DNA of 64,000 bases, from assembly GCF_003855255.1 (NCBI RefSeq), contig NZ_CP034072.1, positions 6,552,753-6,616,752 of the forward strand. Direction: 5' to 3'. Source of the stretch: Mycolicibacterium nivoides (GTDB lineage Bacteria; Actinomycetota; Actinomycetes; Mycobacteriales; Mycobacteriaceae). Positions within the stretch are counted from its first letter, which is position 1. The number at the start of each line of letters is the position of its first letter. Positions 8,892 through 17,113 of this stretch are shown in pieces. Below the pieces are notes generated by a model. That model worked only from the letters and a program-made list of their open reading frames with translations. It searched no databases and had not been told where the DNA came from. The position numbers were made by a program, and so were the translations under genes.

Positions 8892-11300
8892 CTACCCGCC
8901 AATACCGTCCGCGGTCAACTGGCCAACGTGTTGCCAATAAATAAAATCTTCGACGGCTCTGCGTTGATCTTCCATCGCCGCAGCTGTATGCGCGTCGTAG
9001 AGGGCCCGCTCCTGTGCATGGACAGCGAAGGCGGAGAACCCGTTCAGATGCGCCTTGACCCGGCTGGCGGATCTGCTTATCACCGGAGCCCACACGTCCT
9101 CCCACAACTGCGTGCGCTGGTCCTCATCAGGCGGAGTCGCTACTACCGGCGCCGGCGGCAGTACTTTCACTAGATCACCGTCAGCGATCTGCCCCAGCCG
9201 AGCGGCTATCTGCGGAGCAATCACCTGCAGGCGGTCTCGACCAGCCATCTTGCCGCTAGCCGGAATATCCTGCGGGGTCAACAGTTCTCGGTGCACACCG
9301 GAATCGCTGCTGAACTGGTTCTCGAATCCAACCAGCGCTCGCAGTTTCATGTCGTGGTGTTGCGCCCAACCCTGCAGCGCCACAGCTGGATAGGTAGCCC
9401 AACTGGCACGATCACTGGGCGGGATCGACTCGTCAGCGCTGACCATCACCACAGACTCCGGCAGACGCACCTGCTCCGGCATAAAGGCCATCCCATAGTT
9501 ATTGGCCACTGCAATCCGCCCCTCCTGGGTGACGGCCGTGATCCAGTGGAAGAAAAGGTCCTCCTTGTTGACCATGTCAGGTGCGTTAAGTGCCGCTGCG
9601 ATCCTGCGCGCCATCTCCAACGGATCCGAACCCGACCGCTTCGCCGCATTCAGCGCGGCATCACGCTCGGCCCGAGCTGCGGACACCGGAATCGGCGCGA
9701 CCTGAGCACCACCGGCGATACTTGCAGGCGGGGCGGACGCAGGCGGCGGGGCGGCGGGCGGCGCGACCGGTGCAGCAGGAGGCGCAGTCGGCGGCGGACC
9801 CAGCGGCATACCGCCCATGCCCATACCGCCCATTGGGCCGCCCGAACCCGGAGCCTGCACCGGAGCAGTCGGTGCTTGTGCACCTGTTTGCGCCACCGGC
9901 GCAGGCGTCGTACTGGCCGGCGCCATTGCATCGCTGGCCGGAACCACAGGCGATGGCGCCAACGGTGGGGGCGCGCCGCCAGAGGACGCCGCATGCACAG
10001 GCGTTCCCGCTGAATCAGCGAACGCCTTCGAGAACTCCTGCAACGGATTAGTCGGCGCACCACCGACCGGAGCTTGGCCTGCCGCCTTTGACGGATCTAT
10101 CCCGGCGCTGGCCGCAGCAGAAGCCGCACTGCTCAGCGGGCTGCTCGCGGCACTACCGCCACCACCAGCCCCTCCAAGGCTCGGCGCGGTCGGCGCCGCA
10201 GGTGCGGATGGCGCAGGCGGAGCAGTCGGAGCTGTAGGCAGTTTCGCACCGGCAGTCGGCTGGGTGAAACTTGGCAGCCCAGTCGCGGGAGCGTCCTGGT
10301 CAGGCCGCGCCTGAGAGGCTGGACCCTCCTTCGCCGAAACCGGCACCACACCCTCAGCACCCGCAGGACCGTCCTGCCCAGGCCGCGCCTGAGAAGCCGG
10401 ACCCTCCTTCGCCGAAACCGGCACCACACCCTCAGCACCCGCAGGACCGTCCTGCCCAGGCCGCGCCTGAGAAGCCGGACCCTCCTTCGCCGAAACCGGC
10501 ACCAGACCCTCAGCACCCGCAGGTTTCTCATCGCCGCCTTGCGGGGCACCCTGCTTCTGGCCAGTTAGCAGGGACGCAGGTGCCTGCCCGTTTGAATCGG
10601 AAGTGCCTCCATTTGAATCGGAATTCCCCCCACCTGACGGCGCCGATCCAGCCGTACCAGTCCCATTGTCGAGTGGCGCCGCGGCATGGCTTTCAGACGG
10701 GGCGGTTCCAGCCGTTTCGTCCTTTCCGGGAAGATTGTCGGCTAGGTTGTCGAGAAATTGCTGATTCGCGGCATACGCCTGCTCGGCTATCTTTTGCGCT
10801 GCGTCCTCGGCCTCTTGAGCGTCCGTTCCGTCCTGTTGCGCCTTATCCAACAGCTTGGTGATTTGCTCGAACTGTTGGTCGACATAGTCGGCGATCGCCT
10901 TTTTGGCCATCCTAGTAGTCACCCAAGCGCTACCGCACCATTCAATAGCGTCAGCGAGTTGCTTTTCGATCTCTTCCATTGCCTTGCTGTGCTGCTCGGC
11001 CTTCGCAGCTGCGGCCGAAGCGCTGCCTCCGACCCACACGAGCAGCCCATTGAAAATGCCGGCGCTCACCCGATCCCAGTTTGCTCGGGCTTGGGTTACG
11101 GCCGATTTAACATGGCTCAGCATTTCTTTGCGTTGATCAAATACTGACTCGTCGAACTCTGGCCACGCGCCCGGACCCACCATATAATCTTTATACGGCC
11201 CACTCGGCTTCGCAATGCTGCCCCCGAGGACCGAGAAAATGTCTGATATATCGTCGATTAACACTGGCCCAACGTGCGTCGGGCCAGCGACCGCACTCAT
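8892..11300 (-). CDS. espK: ESX-1 secretion-associated protein EspK
   Basis: 802 residues from the ATG that overlaps the stop of the upstream gene (ATGA). The N-terminal helical domain carries a WVG turn (W89-G91) resembling WXG/PPE folds. A long Ala/Pro/Gly-rich linker includes three tandem 26-residue repeats. The C-terminal globular domain (about 560-800) has VAPIPVSAARAERDA, MARRIAAALNAP and DIPASGKMAGRDRL, which match M. tuberculosis EspK (Rv3879c). EspK is a chaperone-like partner that links EspB to the EccCb1 ATPase. Position immediately upstream of espB supports that role. Confidence 0.92.
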   Translation of the reverse strand: MSAVAGPTHVGPVLIDDISDIFSVLGGSIAKPSGPYKDYMVGPGAWPEFDESVFDQRKEMLSHVKSAVTQARANWDRVSAGIFNGLLVWVGGSASAAAAKAEQHSKAMEEIEKQLADAIEWCGSAWVTTRMAKKAIADYVDQQFEQITKLLDKAQQDGTDAQEAEDAAQKIAEQAYAANQQFLDNLADNLPGKDETAGTAPSESHAAAPLDNGTGTAGSAPSGGGNSDSNGGTSDSNGQAPASLLTGQKQGAPQGGDEKPAGAEGLVPVSAKEGPASQARPGQDGPAGAEGVVPVSAKEGPASQARPGQDGPAGAEGVVPVSAKEGPASQARPDQDAPATGLPSFTQPTAGAKLPTAPTAPPAPSAPAAPTAPSLGGAGGGGSAASSPLSSAASAAASAGIDPSKAAGQAPVGGAPTNPLQEFSKAFADSAGTPVHAASSGGAPPPLAPSPVVPASDAMAPASTTPAPVAQTGAQAPTAPVQAPGSGGPMGGMGMGGMPLGPPPTAPPAAPVAPPAAPPPASAPPASIAGGAQVAPIPVSAARAERDAALNAAKRSGSDPLEMARRIAAALNAPDMVNKEDLFFHWITAVTQEGRIAVANNYGMAFMPEQVRLPESVVMVSADESIPPSDRASWATYPAVALQGWAQHHDMKLRALVGFENQFSSDSGVHRELLTPQDIPASGKMAGRDRLQVIAPQIAARLGQIADGDLVKVLPPAPVVATPPDEDQRTQLWEDVWAPVISRSASRVKAHLNGFSAFAVHAQERALYDAHTAAAMEDQRRAVEDFIYWQHVGQLTADGIGG
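10289..10522. repeat. Three tandem 78-bp repeats within espK
   Basis: Three in-frame copies of a 78-base unit (starts 10289, 10367, 10445), each encoding a 26-residue block with VPVSAKEGPASQARPGQDGP at its core. Copies 2 and 3 differ at very few bases, so the array is recent or kept homogeneous. Confidence 0.95.
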
Positions 11301-12454
11301 GACGCAGCCTTGCACGCCCAATAGATCCCATTAGACAGAGTGTTTGATGTCAGCGACATATAAACGGAATTTGGCGTATAAGTAGGAATACCTTGGACAT
11401 ACGCGCGCATGTACTGCGCCGCGAAAATTGCGAAGTCCTCCCAGATCGGGTTGCCGCTGTCTCGGCCCACATGTTCCATATCGTCGGCATACCTCGACAG
11501 CACTGGTGCTACCGCATCCATGACCGCCTTGTGCTCCGGAGTCCATTCCGCCGCCTTGACGTTGGCGTCGAGATCGCCCCATGCAATGCTGTCCTTATCT
11601 TTATCGAACCACTCGACTAGGTCGATCCAGTCGCTACACCCTGCGGTGCTGTTATTCAAAAACCGTTCCGGGATCTGCTCGCCATCCTCATTTGGTGCCT
11701 GCCGGACTGACGGAGGCGAGGGAGCGGCGATCAAAGGAGCGGTTTGCTGGGCAGCGCGAAAATAGATAGCGTCACACACCCTGTTCAGCGCGCCAAACAT
11801 TTTGTTCGAGGCGGCAACAATCTGATTATCAGTCGAAGAATAGGTTGGAATCGCGTCAACCACAGCCTGGGCGTACGCGTTGACCTGACCATAAAGTTCA
11901 CGCATAACCCGATGTGGGGTTTGCTTGGCGAGGTTCGCAACACTCGGGATTACGTCCGTGAGCGCTGCACTTTCTTTCTCGAATGCTGCCCGTTGCTCAG
12001 GCGTCCACTCTGCCGCAGGCACCGAGTAGTCCAGCTCGTTCCATTTCACAGCATCAGAAACCGCAGTCAGTTCGTTCGAAACCTTACGCCATGCATCGCA
12101 TGTGGGATCTTCGGTGATGATGTTGGCCGGGCCCGTGTCTTTTGCGCTGGCGAACTCCGAAGCAGTGTTGGACGTATCACCGCTAGTGCCGCTCGAATCG
12201 GGGCGCAGCACAAGCACCGTGCCGACGATGCTGACCGCGATGATCGCGACAAGAGCGAGACCTACCAGGATCCACTTGCCCTTACCGCCCTTGTTCGGGG
12301 GCGGGGCACCCCAGTTCGGCTGCTGAACCCACGGTGCGCCTGGCTGCCCGTATTGCGGTTGAGGACCCGGACCTTGCGGTGGTGGCCCACCCCACTGCGG
12401 TCCACCACCGGTGGGTTGTGAACCGTAGGGACCCTGGGGAGGAGGAAGCGTCAT
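11297..12454 (-). CDS. Proline-rich single-pass membrane protein with duplicated extracytoplasmic domain
   Basis: 385 residues from an ATG preceded by GAAGG; a GTG two codons upstream is an alternative. Function unknown. Residues 1-55 are a Gly/Pro/Gln-rich cytosolic tail, residues about 60-85 a membrane helix (WILVGLALVAIIAVSIVGTVLVL). The rest is two related copies of one domain: both contain a Cys-x-x-W start, AAEWTPE, an IPTY motif and a final Cys near VC/AC. The four cysteines could form one disulfide per copy (inference). It overlaps espK by 4 bases and follows espJ-like by 34, so it is co-expressed with ESX-1 substrates. M. tuberculosis has no gene at this position. Confidence 0.8.
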   Translation of the reverse strand: MTLPPPQGPYGSQPTGGGPQWGGPPPQGPGPQPQYGQPGAPWVQQPNWGAPPPNKGGKGKWILVGLALVAIIAVSIVGTVLVLRPDSSGTSGDTSNTASEFASAKDTGPANIITEDPTCDAWRKVSNELTAVSDAVKWNELDYSVPAAEWTPEQRAAFEKESAALTDVIPSVANLAKQTPHRVMRELYGQVNAYAQAVVDAIPTYSSTDNQIVAASNKMFGALNRVCDAIYFRAAQQTAPLIAAPSPPSVRQAPNEDGEQIPERFLNNSTAGCSDWIDLVEWFDKDKDSIAWGDLDANVKAAEWTPEHKAVMDAVAPVLSRYADDMEHVGRDSGNPIWEDFAIFAAQYMRAYVQGIPTYTPNSVYMSLTSNTLSNGIYWACKAAS

Positions 12455-12488
12455 CACCACACCTTCACATCAAAAGAACTGTTGGTCA

Positions 12489-13274
12489 CTACAACACTGA
12501 AGGATCAACCGGCGGCCGGCGCGTTGGCTGGGCCGGCGCAGCCTCTACCTTCGGCCCACCGGGGGCTGCCTCCGCCGAAGGCCCAGCCGCCGGAGCACGC
12601 TGCGTATCAGCGTCGGGGGCCGCAGCACCTTCACGCTGCTCACCTTCGTCTTTCTGCTCATTTCGGTCGTCGCGGTTCTGACGGTCATCGCCATCAGTCG
12701 CACCCTCTTGCTTCGCTGCAGACCCTGGCCCGCCTGGACTTCCTGCACCGGCGCCATCCGGCCCCGCACCGCCTTGCCCAAGCCCGCCACCCATCTGGCC
12801 AAGCTGCTGCACACTCTGCATGATCGTCTGCGGAATCTGACCCAACTGTTGAGCCATCTGCATCGGCACCTGGCCCAGTTGTTGGGCCATTTGCATTGGC
12901 ATCTGCATGAGCTGACCGAACTGCCCCATCGCGTCCATGGCCCCACCGCCGCTATCCGACGAACCGAATTTCGAATCGAACTCCGCCAACCGGGCATTCA
13001 CATCAGAGTGGGCCTGCTGGTCGGTCTTCTCATACCGATCGGCGGCCGTGCCAATATTGGTTGCGGTCGTGCGCGCATCGCTTCTGGTCGTCGGCATCGT
13101 GTCGTGCAGCGACGACTCCACCTCATTGGTGCGGTTAGTCAACGCCTGCGCCAACCGATCTGTACCCAACGAAGGAAACGCACTCGGCGGATCCGGGAGC
13201 GCATCGGCCGCATCTCTAAAGCCGAGGGCACCCGCCCTCAGCTCTGCAATATTGACCCGCAACTCACCAGTCAC
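12489..13274 (-). CDS. espJ: EspJ-like ESX-1 secretion-associated protein
   Basis: About 261 residues from a GTG (VTGELRV); a GTG one codon earlier or a TTG twelve codons earlier are possible starts. The N-terminal helical domain ends in the export-type motif YxxxD (RYEKTD), as in EspC/EspF/EspJ proteins. A Met/Gln-rich region with two copies of MQMAQQLGQ follows, then a charged, Pro/Ala-rich disordered tail. Overall plan and length match M. tuberculosis EspJ (Rv3878, 280 aa), but there espJ lies next to eccD1. Here an EspACD-like trio and membrane genes separate the two. The orthologue name is probable, not certain. Confidence 0.72.
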   Translation of the reverse strand: MTGELRVNIAELRAGALGFRDAADALPDPPSAFPSLGTDRLAQALTNRTNEVESSLHDTMPTTRSDARTTATNIGTAADRYEKTDQQAHSDVNARLAEFDSKFGSSDSGGGAMDAMGQFGQLMQMPMQMAQQLGQVPMQMAQQLGQIPQTIMQSVQQLGQMGGGLGQGGAGPDGAGAGSPGGPGSAAKQEGATDGDDRQNRDDRNEQKDEGEQREGAAAPDADTQRAPAAGPSAEAAPGGPKVEAAPAQPTRRPPVDPSVL

Positions 13275-13742
13275 CACACACCCCCATGAACTAGACGCGA
13301 GGAGACCCAACGCCCGAGCCGACCAGCAGCGTCGAGGCCTCAGAACGCGATGCCACGGCTACGGCCGCCAAAGACAACATTCCAACGCCGCGACCGTTGA
13401 CAGTCCCCTCTACCAGTGGTTGAGCAAAATGCTACCCGAGCTCAGGACACGCCGAACGCACAACTTCTGGCGCTCAACTTCGATGCCTACCGGACGCTGC
13501 GTTTATCGTTTCGCTCTGGCAGACCGTCTCCGCCTACTTGGGAATACTTGGCTGCAGATGCCTTGTCCATTAGCAGCCGCGAGCTGGGAATCGCCGTCGC
13601 CACCAAGCCTGCCGGCATCTCACCCTCGTCCAAAGCAAGGATCAAAGTCACCGCCGGGCTTCCGATACGGCTGCTCGAGCCGACGATTACCCGTTGTCCA
13701 CTGCAGACTCGACTGAGCTGGGATTGCAGACGTTGGAGGCCG
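13275..13742. other. Gap with a possible gene remnant (minus strand)
   Basis: About 470 bases between espJ-like and the EspD/H-like gene without a supportable intact gene. On the minus strand, roughly 13490-13740, one frame reads GSPAVTLILALDEGEMPAGL and continues to a stop near 13487 with fairly strong G/C at third codon positions. It lacks a convincing start and I do not recognise the product. It may be a decayed ESX-1 gene or a coincidence. A promoter for espJ-like should also lie here. Confidence 0.3.
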
Positions 13743-14342
13743 TCAGTGCAACTGGTCGGAATGCCGTGCGATGAGCGCCAGTTCGGCCTCACCGGCTTGT
13801 TCCGGCGTTGCATACGGCATGTGCGTCCCCACGAAATCCCGTGCCTCACGCAAGTCCATGCCCTGCTCGACGAGCATGTTCACCACACCGATGTGCATCA
13901 CCGCTGTCGCGCGCTTGGCAGCCACTCCGGCCACGAACCGGATCTCGTCGGCCAGATCGTCCTCGGTCAGGGCGGTCACCTTCGGGTCCAGATCTACCTG
14001 CGCAACTGAGCCGTTGAGGTACGCCGTGACAGTGACGGTGCCTGGCGGGTTGATAGCTCGGACCACCGGGACAGGCTCTTCAACTTCGGTCTCAGTGTTG
14101 GCATCGCTACCGCCGAAGCCATCGTCATCGTCTTCTGTGACTTCGTGGTCGGCGTAGTCGTGGACAGCGTCAAAGCCGGTGTCGTACACCGCGCCTTGAT
14201 CGGTGGAGTCTCCCGTGCCGTAGTCGGGTAGGGCGTCGAGATCGGACCCATCGTAATCAAACGCGGGGGTGTCGAAGTCGAGCGCATCGAGGCCGTCTTC
14301 GGCGCCGGCGTCGTCCCAATCGTCCAGACCGTTTGGCGTCAT
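13743..14342 (-). CDS. EspD/EspH-like ESX-1 secretion-associated protein
   Basis: 199-residue paralogue of EspH, which lies at 29899-30468. Both have a strongly acidic, Asp/Tyr-rich N-terminal half, then INPPGTVTVTAYLNGSV (NPPETVTVTAFMDGRV in EspH), a VxxLTExDLA helix start and a C-terminal TPEQA segment. EspD and EspH proteins are cytosolic partners that stabilise or help export EspA/EspC-type substrates. It ends a leftward trio with EspC/F-like (49-base gap) and EspA/E-like genes. Confidence 0.82.
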   Translation of the reverse strand: MTPNGLDDWDDAGAEDGLDALDFDTPAFDYDGSDLDALPDYGTGDSTDQGAVYDTGFDAVHDYADHEVTEDDDDGFGGSDANTETEVEEPVPVVRAINPPGTVTVTAYLNGSVAQVDLDPKVTALTEDDLADEIRFVAGVAAKRATAVMHIGVVNMLVEQGMDLREARDFVGTHMPYATPEQAGEAELALIARHSDQLH

Positions 14343-14391
14343 GTGTCAGTCATACCAATCTCCGTGCGCCGACCGATACCGTCGCCCGAGC

Positions 14392-14712
14392 TCACCGCGG
14401 ATGCATCTCCTTGTCCAGCCACCCTCCGGCTTGCGCATCTGTCTGGTCATAACCCGTCGCGGCGACCTTCAGCTTCTCCGCCAGGTCTTCCGACACAGAG
14501 GCCATCGCCGCACATGCGGCCTCGCGGGCATTGTTGGCGAAAGCCAGGGCCGCGATGCTCACAGCGCAGACCGGTCCATGGTTTACCAGCATGGAGGCGC
14601 TGACCCCGTCGGTGACTTCAGAGACCTGTTCGAGATACCTCGCCACCGTGGTCTGCCCGTCGGCCAATTCTTGAACATGTGACGTGGTGACGTCGAGTGT
14701 GCCGTCAGACAT
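14392..14712 (-). CDS. EspC/EspF-like ESX-1 substrate
   Basis: 106 residues from the ATG that overlaps the EspA/E-like stop by 8 bases; an upstream extension in the same frame is rejected because it lies inside that gene. Small helical-hairpin protein of the EspC/EspF family ending in the export motif YxxxD (GYDQTDAQAG), compared with GYDRTDSTMAG in EspF at 31347-31658. The pair share VxDGVxAS, NHGPV/THGPI and the SEDLAEKL/SQDLGDKL helix, so they are paralogues. Likely co-secreted with the neighbouring EspA/E-like protein. Confidence 0.85.
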   Translation of the reverse strand: MSDGTLDVTTSHVQELADGQTTVARYLEQVSEVTDGVSASMLVNHGPVCAVSIAALAFANNAREAACAAMASVSEDLAEKLKVAATGYDQTDAQAGGWLDKEMHPR

Positions 14713-15592
14713 TGATCGACCCGCCCCCGGTGCCTGTCGATGCGCCACCGGACGGGGACCATGGCCGTGACGTCGTGTTTCCGCCTGGCGGCGACACGAG
14801 TGCTGGTGGGGCTCCTTTGGGCTTGGCGCCAGCGGCGACCTCTTGGTAGGCGTTGCCTGCTTGCTGGAATTTCTGCGCATTCGCCAATGTCCGTGCCTCC
14901 ATCGTCCCGAACGCCCCCAATGCGATGGGCATGGAGCCCGCGACAGCGCCGATTTCGAACGCCATCTGTTGCGCCGGTCCGGTCGGCGGGACTTTCCCGA
15001 TGGCTATCGCAATCGGGATCATGAACGTCAGTGACGTCGCGACAATCTCGAGGGCTTTGCGCGTGCTTTCGATCTGTTTCGCCTGATTGGCGATGATGTC
15101 CTTGACTTCCGAGTCAATTTTGCCCATTGCAGACGCGCGTTCCTGCTGCTGCTCATTCTGGGCGGCGTATGCGTTTGATCCGCTGCTCTGCCACTGATCT
15201 GTAGGTGCTGCCCGCTTCAGACTGTCTGAGATCGCTGTGAAACCGTTCGCACCCTTTGCGAACCGGTCGCCAGTTTCCGGAGCGCCAACTCCACACATCA
15301 ACTGCATTCCATTGATCGCGAGCAGGGCCGCACCGATGATGGGTGTCCCGAAGCCCTGAATCTGTTTTGCCGGCGAGCTGTAAGAACTGAAGCTAGTCGG
15401 CGTAACCCCGAAGAGCTTGTCCGCGCCAAACTCGCCGATCATCTGCGCTGCGCCTATGCCGTCTGCCGCGAAGCCGAGTTTCGCGAGGCGTGCATCCCCA
15501 GGATTGTCTGAACCGTTGGCATCCAAATGCTCCAAAAAACCCTTGCCGGCGAAGGTGATCTCGACGATCTTCTGGGCCTGTTCCAGCGTCAT
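14705..15592 (-). CDS. EspA/EspE-like ESX-1 secreted protein
   Basis: 295 residues starting at MTLEQAQKIVEI; eleven upstream codons in frame are possible. Features of the EspA/EspE family: helical N-terminal region, the turn WQSSGSNAY, a long helix with QQQERASAMGKIDSEVKDI, a hydrophobic stretch (TSLTFMIPIAIAIG and a second around MPIALGAFGTM) and a Pro/Gly/Ser-rich tail. EspE (31690-33261) has WNSGGASAY at the equivalent turn. With the two genes downstream it forms a trio of EspA-EspC-EspD type. The promoter must lie in the 127-base divergent gap. Confidence 0.83.
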   Translation of the reverse strand: MTLEQAQKIVEITFAGKGFLEHLDANGSDNPGDARLAKLGFAADGIGAAQMIGEFGADKLFGVTPTSFSSYSSPAKQIQGFGTPIIGAALLAINGMQLMCGVGAPETGDRFAKGANGFTAISDSLKRAAPTDQWQSSGSNAYAAQNEQQQERASAMGKIDSEVKDIIANQAKQIESTRKALEIVATSLTFMIPIAIAIGKVPPTGPAQQMAFEIGAVAGSMPIALGAFGTMEARTLANAQKFQQAGNAYQEVAAGAKPKGAPPALVSPPGGNTTSRPWSPSGGASTGTGGGSINV

Positions 15593-15719
15593 TAGTCCCC
15601 TATCCCTCACTCCGCAGCCTAACAACGTGATTGGGGAGCTCAGTGCACCAATTGAGTGGCTGGCGCCGTCTCACCGACTACGTCTGCTGGGGTCGTCCGG
15701 GTCCGATTACACTGCGAGC
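15593..15719. promoter_or_regulatory. Divergent promoter region
   Basis: 127 bases separate the leftward EspA/E-like gene and the rightward membrane-protein pair, so promoters for both directions are expected here. No -10/-35 pair could be assigned with confidence. Confidence 0.4.
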
Positions 15720-16157
15720 ATGCTGCTTCTGGGGGGAGGATTTGTCCCGCTGTCCGGGCGTAGTTGGCCGGACACTCCGCAAGAAGCACTGGCGCGCGTG
15801 ATCTTCCTAATCATCTTGGCGGCCGTGGTAATCCCGGCCGCATGTTGCGTCTGGTGGTGGTTCAACACCAATCGGCCAAGCGCTTACCGACGTGGCTTGG
15901 AAAGGGAATCTGCCGAGTTCCGTGTCCGCTGGCCCGATGACCAACTGAGTGGTGCACCCTATCGTGAGTTGGACAAGGAAGCGCAACGGTGTTGGTTGCT
16001 GCTTCTTCTCCTCGAGGAGCGCCAGTCGGACATGCGTCGCAACCAAGGATCGGACAGCCCCGCTGCGCTGCGCCATCGGATCGACACCGTGGTGGCAGCA
16101 CTCAACGCGGCCGCCGCTCGAGATCGATCTGGAACCGGCGCGGGAGGTTTCGGGTGA
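15720..16157 (+). CDS. Small membrane protein, first of a tandem paralogous pair
   Basis: 145 residues from the ATG at MLLLGGGFVPLSG; a much longer upstream extension is antisense to the EspA/E-like gene and is rejected. One membrane helix (about residues 28-50, VIFLIILAAVVIPAACCVWWWF) precedes a soluble helical tail. The motif SAYRRGLxxESAEFxxRWxxDxLxGAPYxELxxEAxRC is shared in outline with the next gene. Function unknown. Stop and next start overlap (GTGA). It is unusual in this part of the locus for reading rightward. Confidence 0.72.
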   Translation: MLLLGGGFVPLSGRSWPDTPQEALARVIFLIILAAVVIPAACCVWWWFNTNRPSAYRRGLERESAEFRVRWPDDQLSGAPYRELDKEAQRCWLLLLLLEERQSDMRRNQGSDSPAALRHRIDTVVAALNAAAARDRSGTGAGGFG

Positions 16158-16618
16158 CATCGAGCGCCGCGTTCGACGTAGGTTCCTTCATCGCAGGGTC
16201 CATTCCTTTTGCGATGATTGGGTTGGCAACCGTCGCCGGCGGGGCGGCCTTCTTCTTTGGGCTCGATTGGTACAGCCGGAAGTCGGCGTATCGGGAACTT
16301 GCGTTGCTGTACACACACTCATCGGCGTTCTGGGCCCGCTGGCGGGGGGACCGGCTTTGGATGGCGCCGTACGACGAGTTAGCCGCCGAAGCGCACAGGT
16401 GTGAGGAGCTCGTTCGGAGCGTGGGCGACAAAAGGCTGTACATCGGACTGAGACGCGGGCCGGCGAAGAAGCAGGCCCAAGACCTACGCGCTGAGTTCCG
16501 TCGGCAGATAGACCGCGAAATCGCAACTTACCAAGGCATGCTCGTAACCTTGCACAGCGCCATGAATTACGCGGTTGCGCAAGGCAAGGGACCGCAGTTG
16601 CCGCCCCGCACGGCGTGA
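16154..16618 (+). CDS. Small membrane protein, second of a tandem paralogous pair
   Basis: 154 residues from the GTG overlapping the preceding stop; an upstream in-frame ATG lies inside the preceding gene and is rejected. N-terminal membrane segment (about 13-35, IPFAMIGLATVAGGAAFFFGLDW), then a cytosolic helical domain with SAYRELALL, FWARWRGDRLWMAPYDELAAEAHRC and a basic stretch. The alignment with the preceding product (SAYR, RW, D-L, APY-EL, EA-RC) shows divergence after duplication. I do not recognise a family. Confidence 0.72.
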   Translation: MTSSAAFDVGSFIAGSIPFAMIGLATVAGGAAFFFGLDWYSRKSAYRELALLYTHSSAFWARWRGDRLWMAPYDELAAEAHRCEELVRSVGDKRLYIGLRRGPAKKQAQDLRAEFRRQIDREIATYQGMLVTLHSAMNYAVAQGKGPQLPPRTA

Positions 16619-16686
16619 AGCGCGACGATACTGGGTCGACGTTCGGGTCCGGTTACCGAGACAACAACCCCTCCCGCGAAACCCAC

Positions 16687-17000
16687 TTAGCCCACGGGCT
16701 CATCGTCAACCTTGACACCAAACGTGACGTTGTCTCGCTCAACAGAATTGGCCGTGACCGTCACGCCATACTTCGTGCCGTCAGCGGTCAACACACAATG
16801 CTGCGTGGCCCCACCTTGGCTGGGAGGGTCGTCGTCACGCACGACTGACTCGGCCGCGGACCCTACTTGAGCGTCAAGCTTCCGCTTCACCACCGCGGCC
16901 AGCTTGTCCTTGTCCACGCCTGACGTCTTCCGACCTCCGCGTGCGCGGAGCAACTACCGCTGCCTCGCCCGCGGACATGCGCATTTTCGACGCCTTCTTC
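16687..17000 (-). pseudogene. Decayed DUF4333-domain lipoprotein gene
   Basis: The minus-strand frame ending at 16687 gives VDKDKLAAVVKRKLDAQVG, then CVLTADGTKYGVTVTANSV and VTFGVKVDDEPVG, the typical C-terminal DUF4333 sequence. The stretch between them reads abnormally. In the +1 frame the same bases give SC-5 residues-LPAKVG, which fits the usual C-P-x-D-L-A/P-x-VG linker, so two compensating frameshifts are likely. No proper start or signal peptide remains in frame; only a TTG at 16953. A possible lipobox-like piece (GSCSAHAEV) lies in another frame just upstream. Confidence 0.6.
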
Positions 17001-17113
17001 ATTTCGGACATTCGCCCACTTTTGAGCTGCACCCGACGTTGAACGTTGATGCCGCCTCAACACAGGCGGCATCAGCGTCGGTAGTCGAACATCCGCGCCG
17101 ATGCCAGAAACCC

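Noticed and set aside
13416..14009. 197-codon rightward ORF
   Set aside because: Mostly antisense to the EspD/H-like gene, with no recognisable protein features.
13743..16953. Prophage or insertion sequence in ESX-1
   Set aside because: No transposase, integrase or terminal repeats seen; the extra genes are ESX-type or plain membrane proteins.
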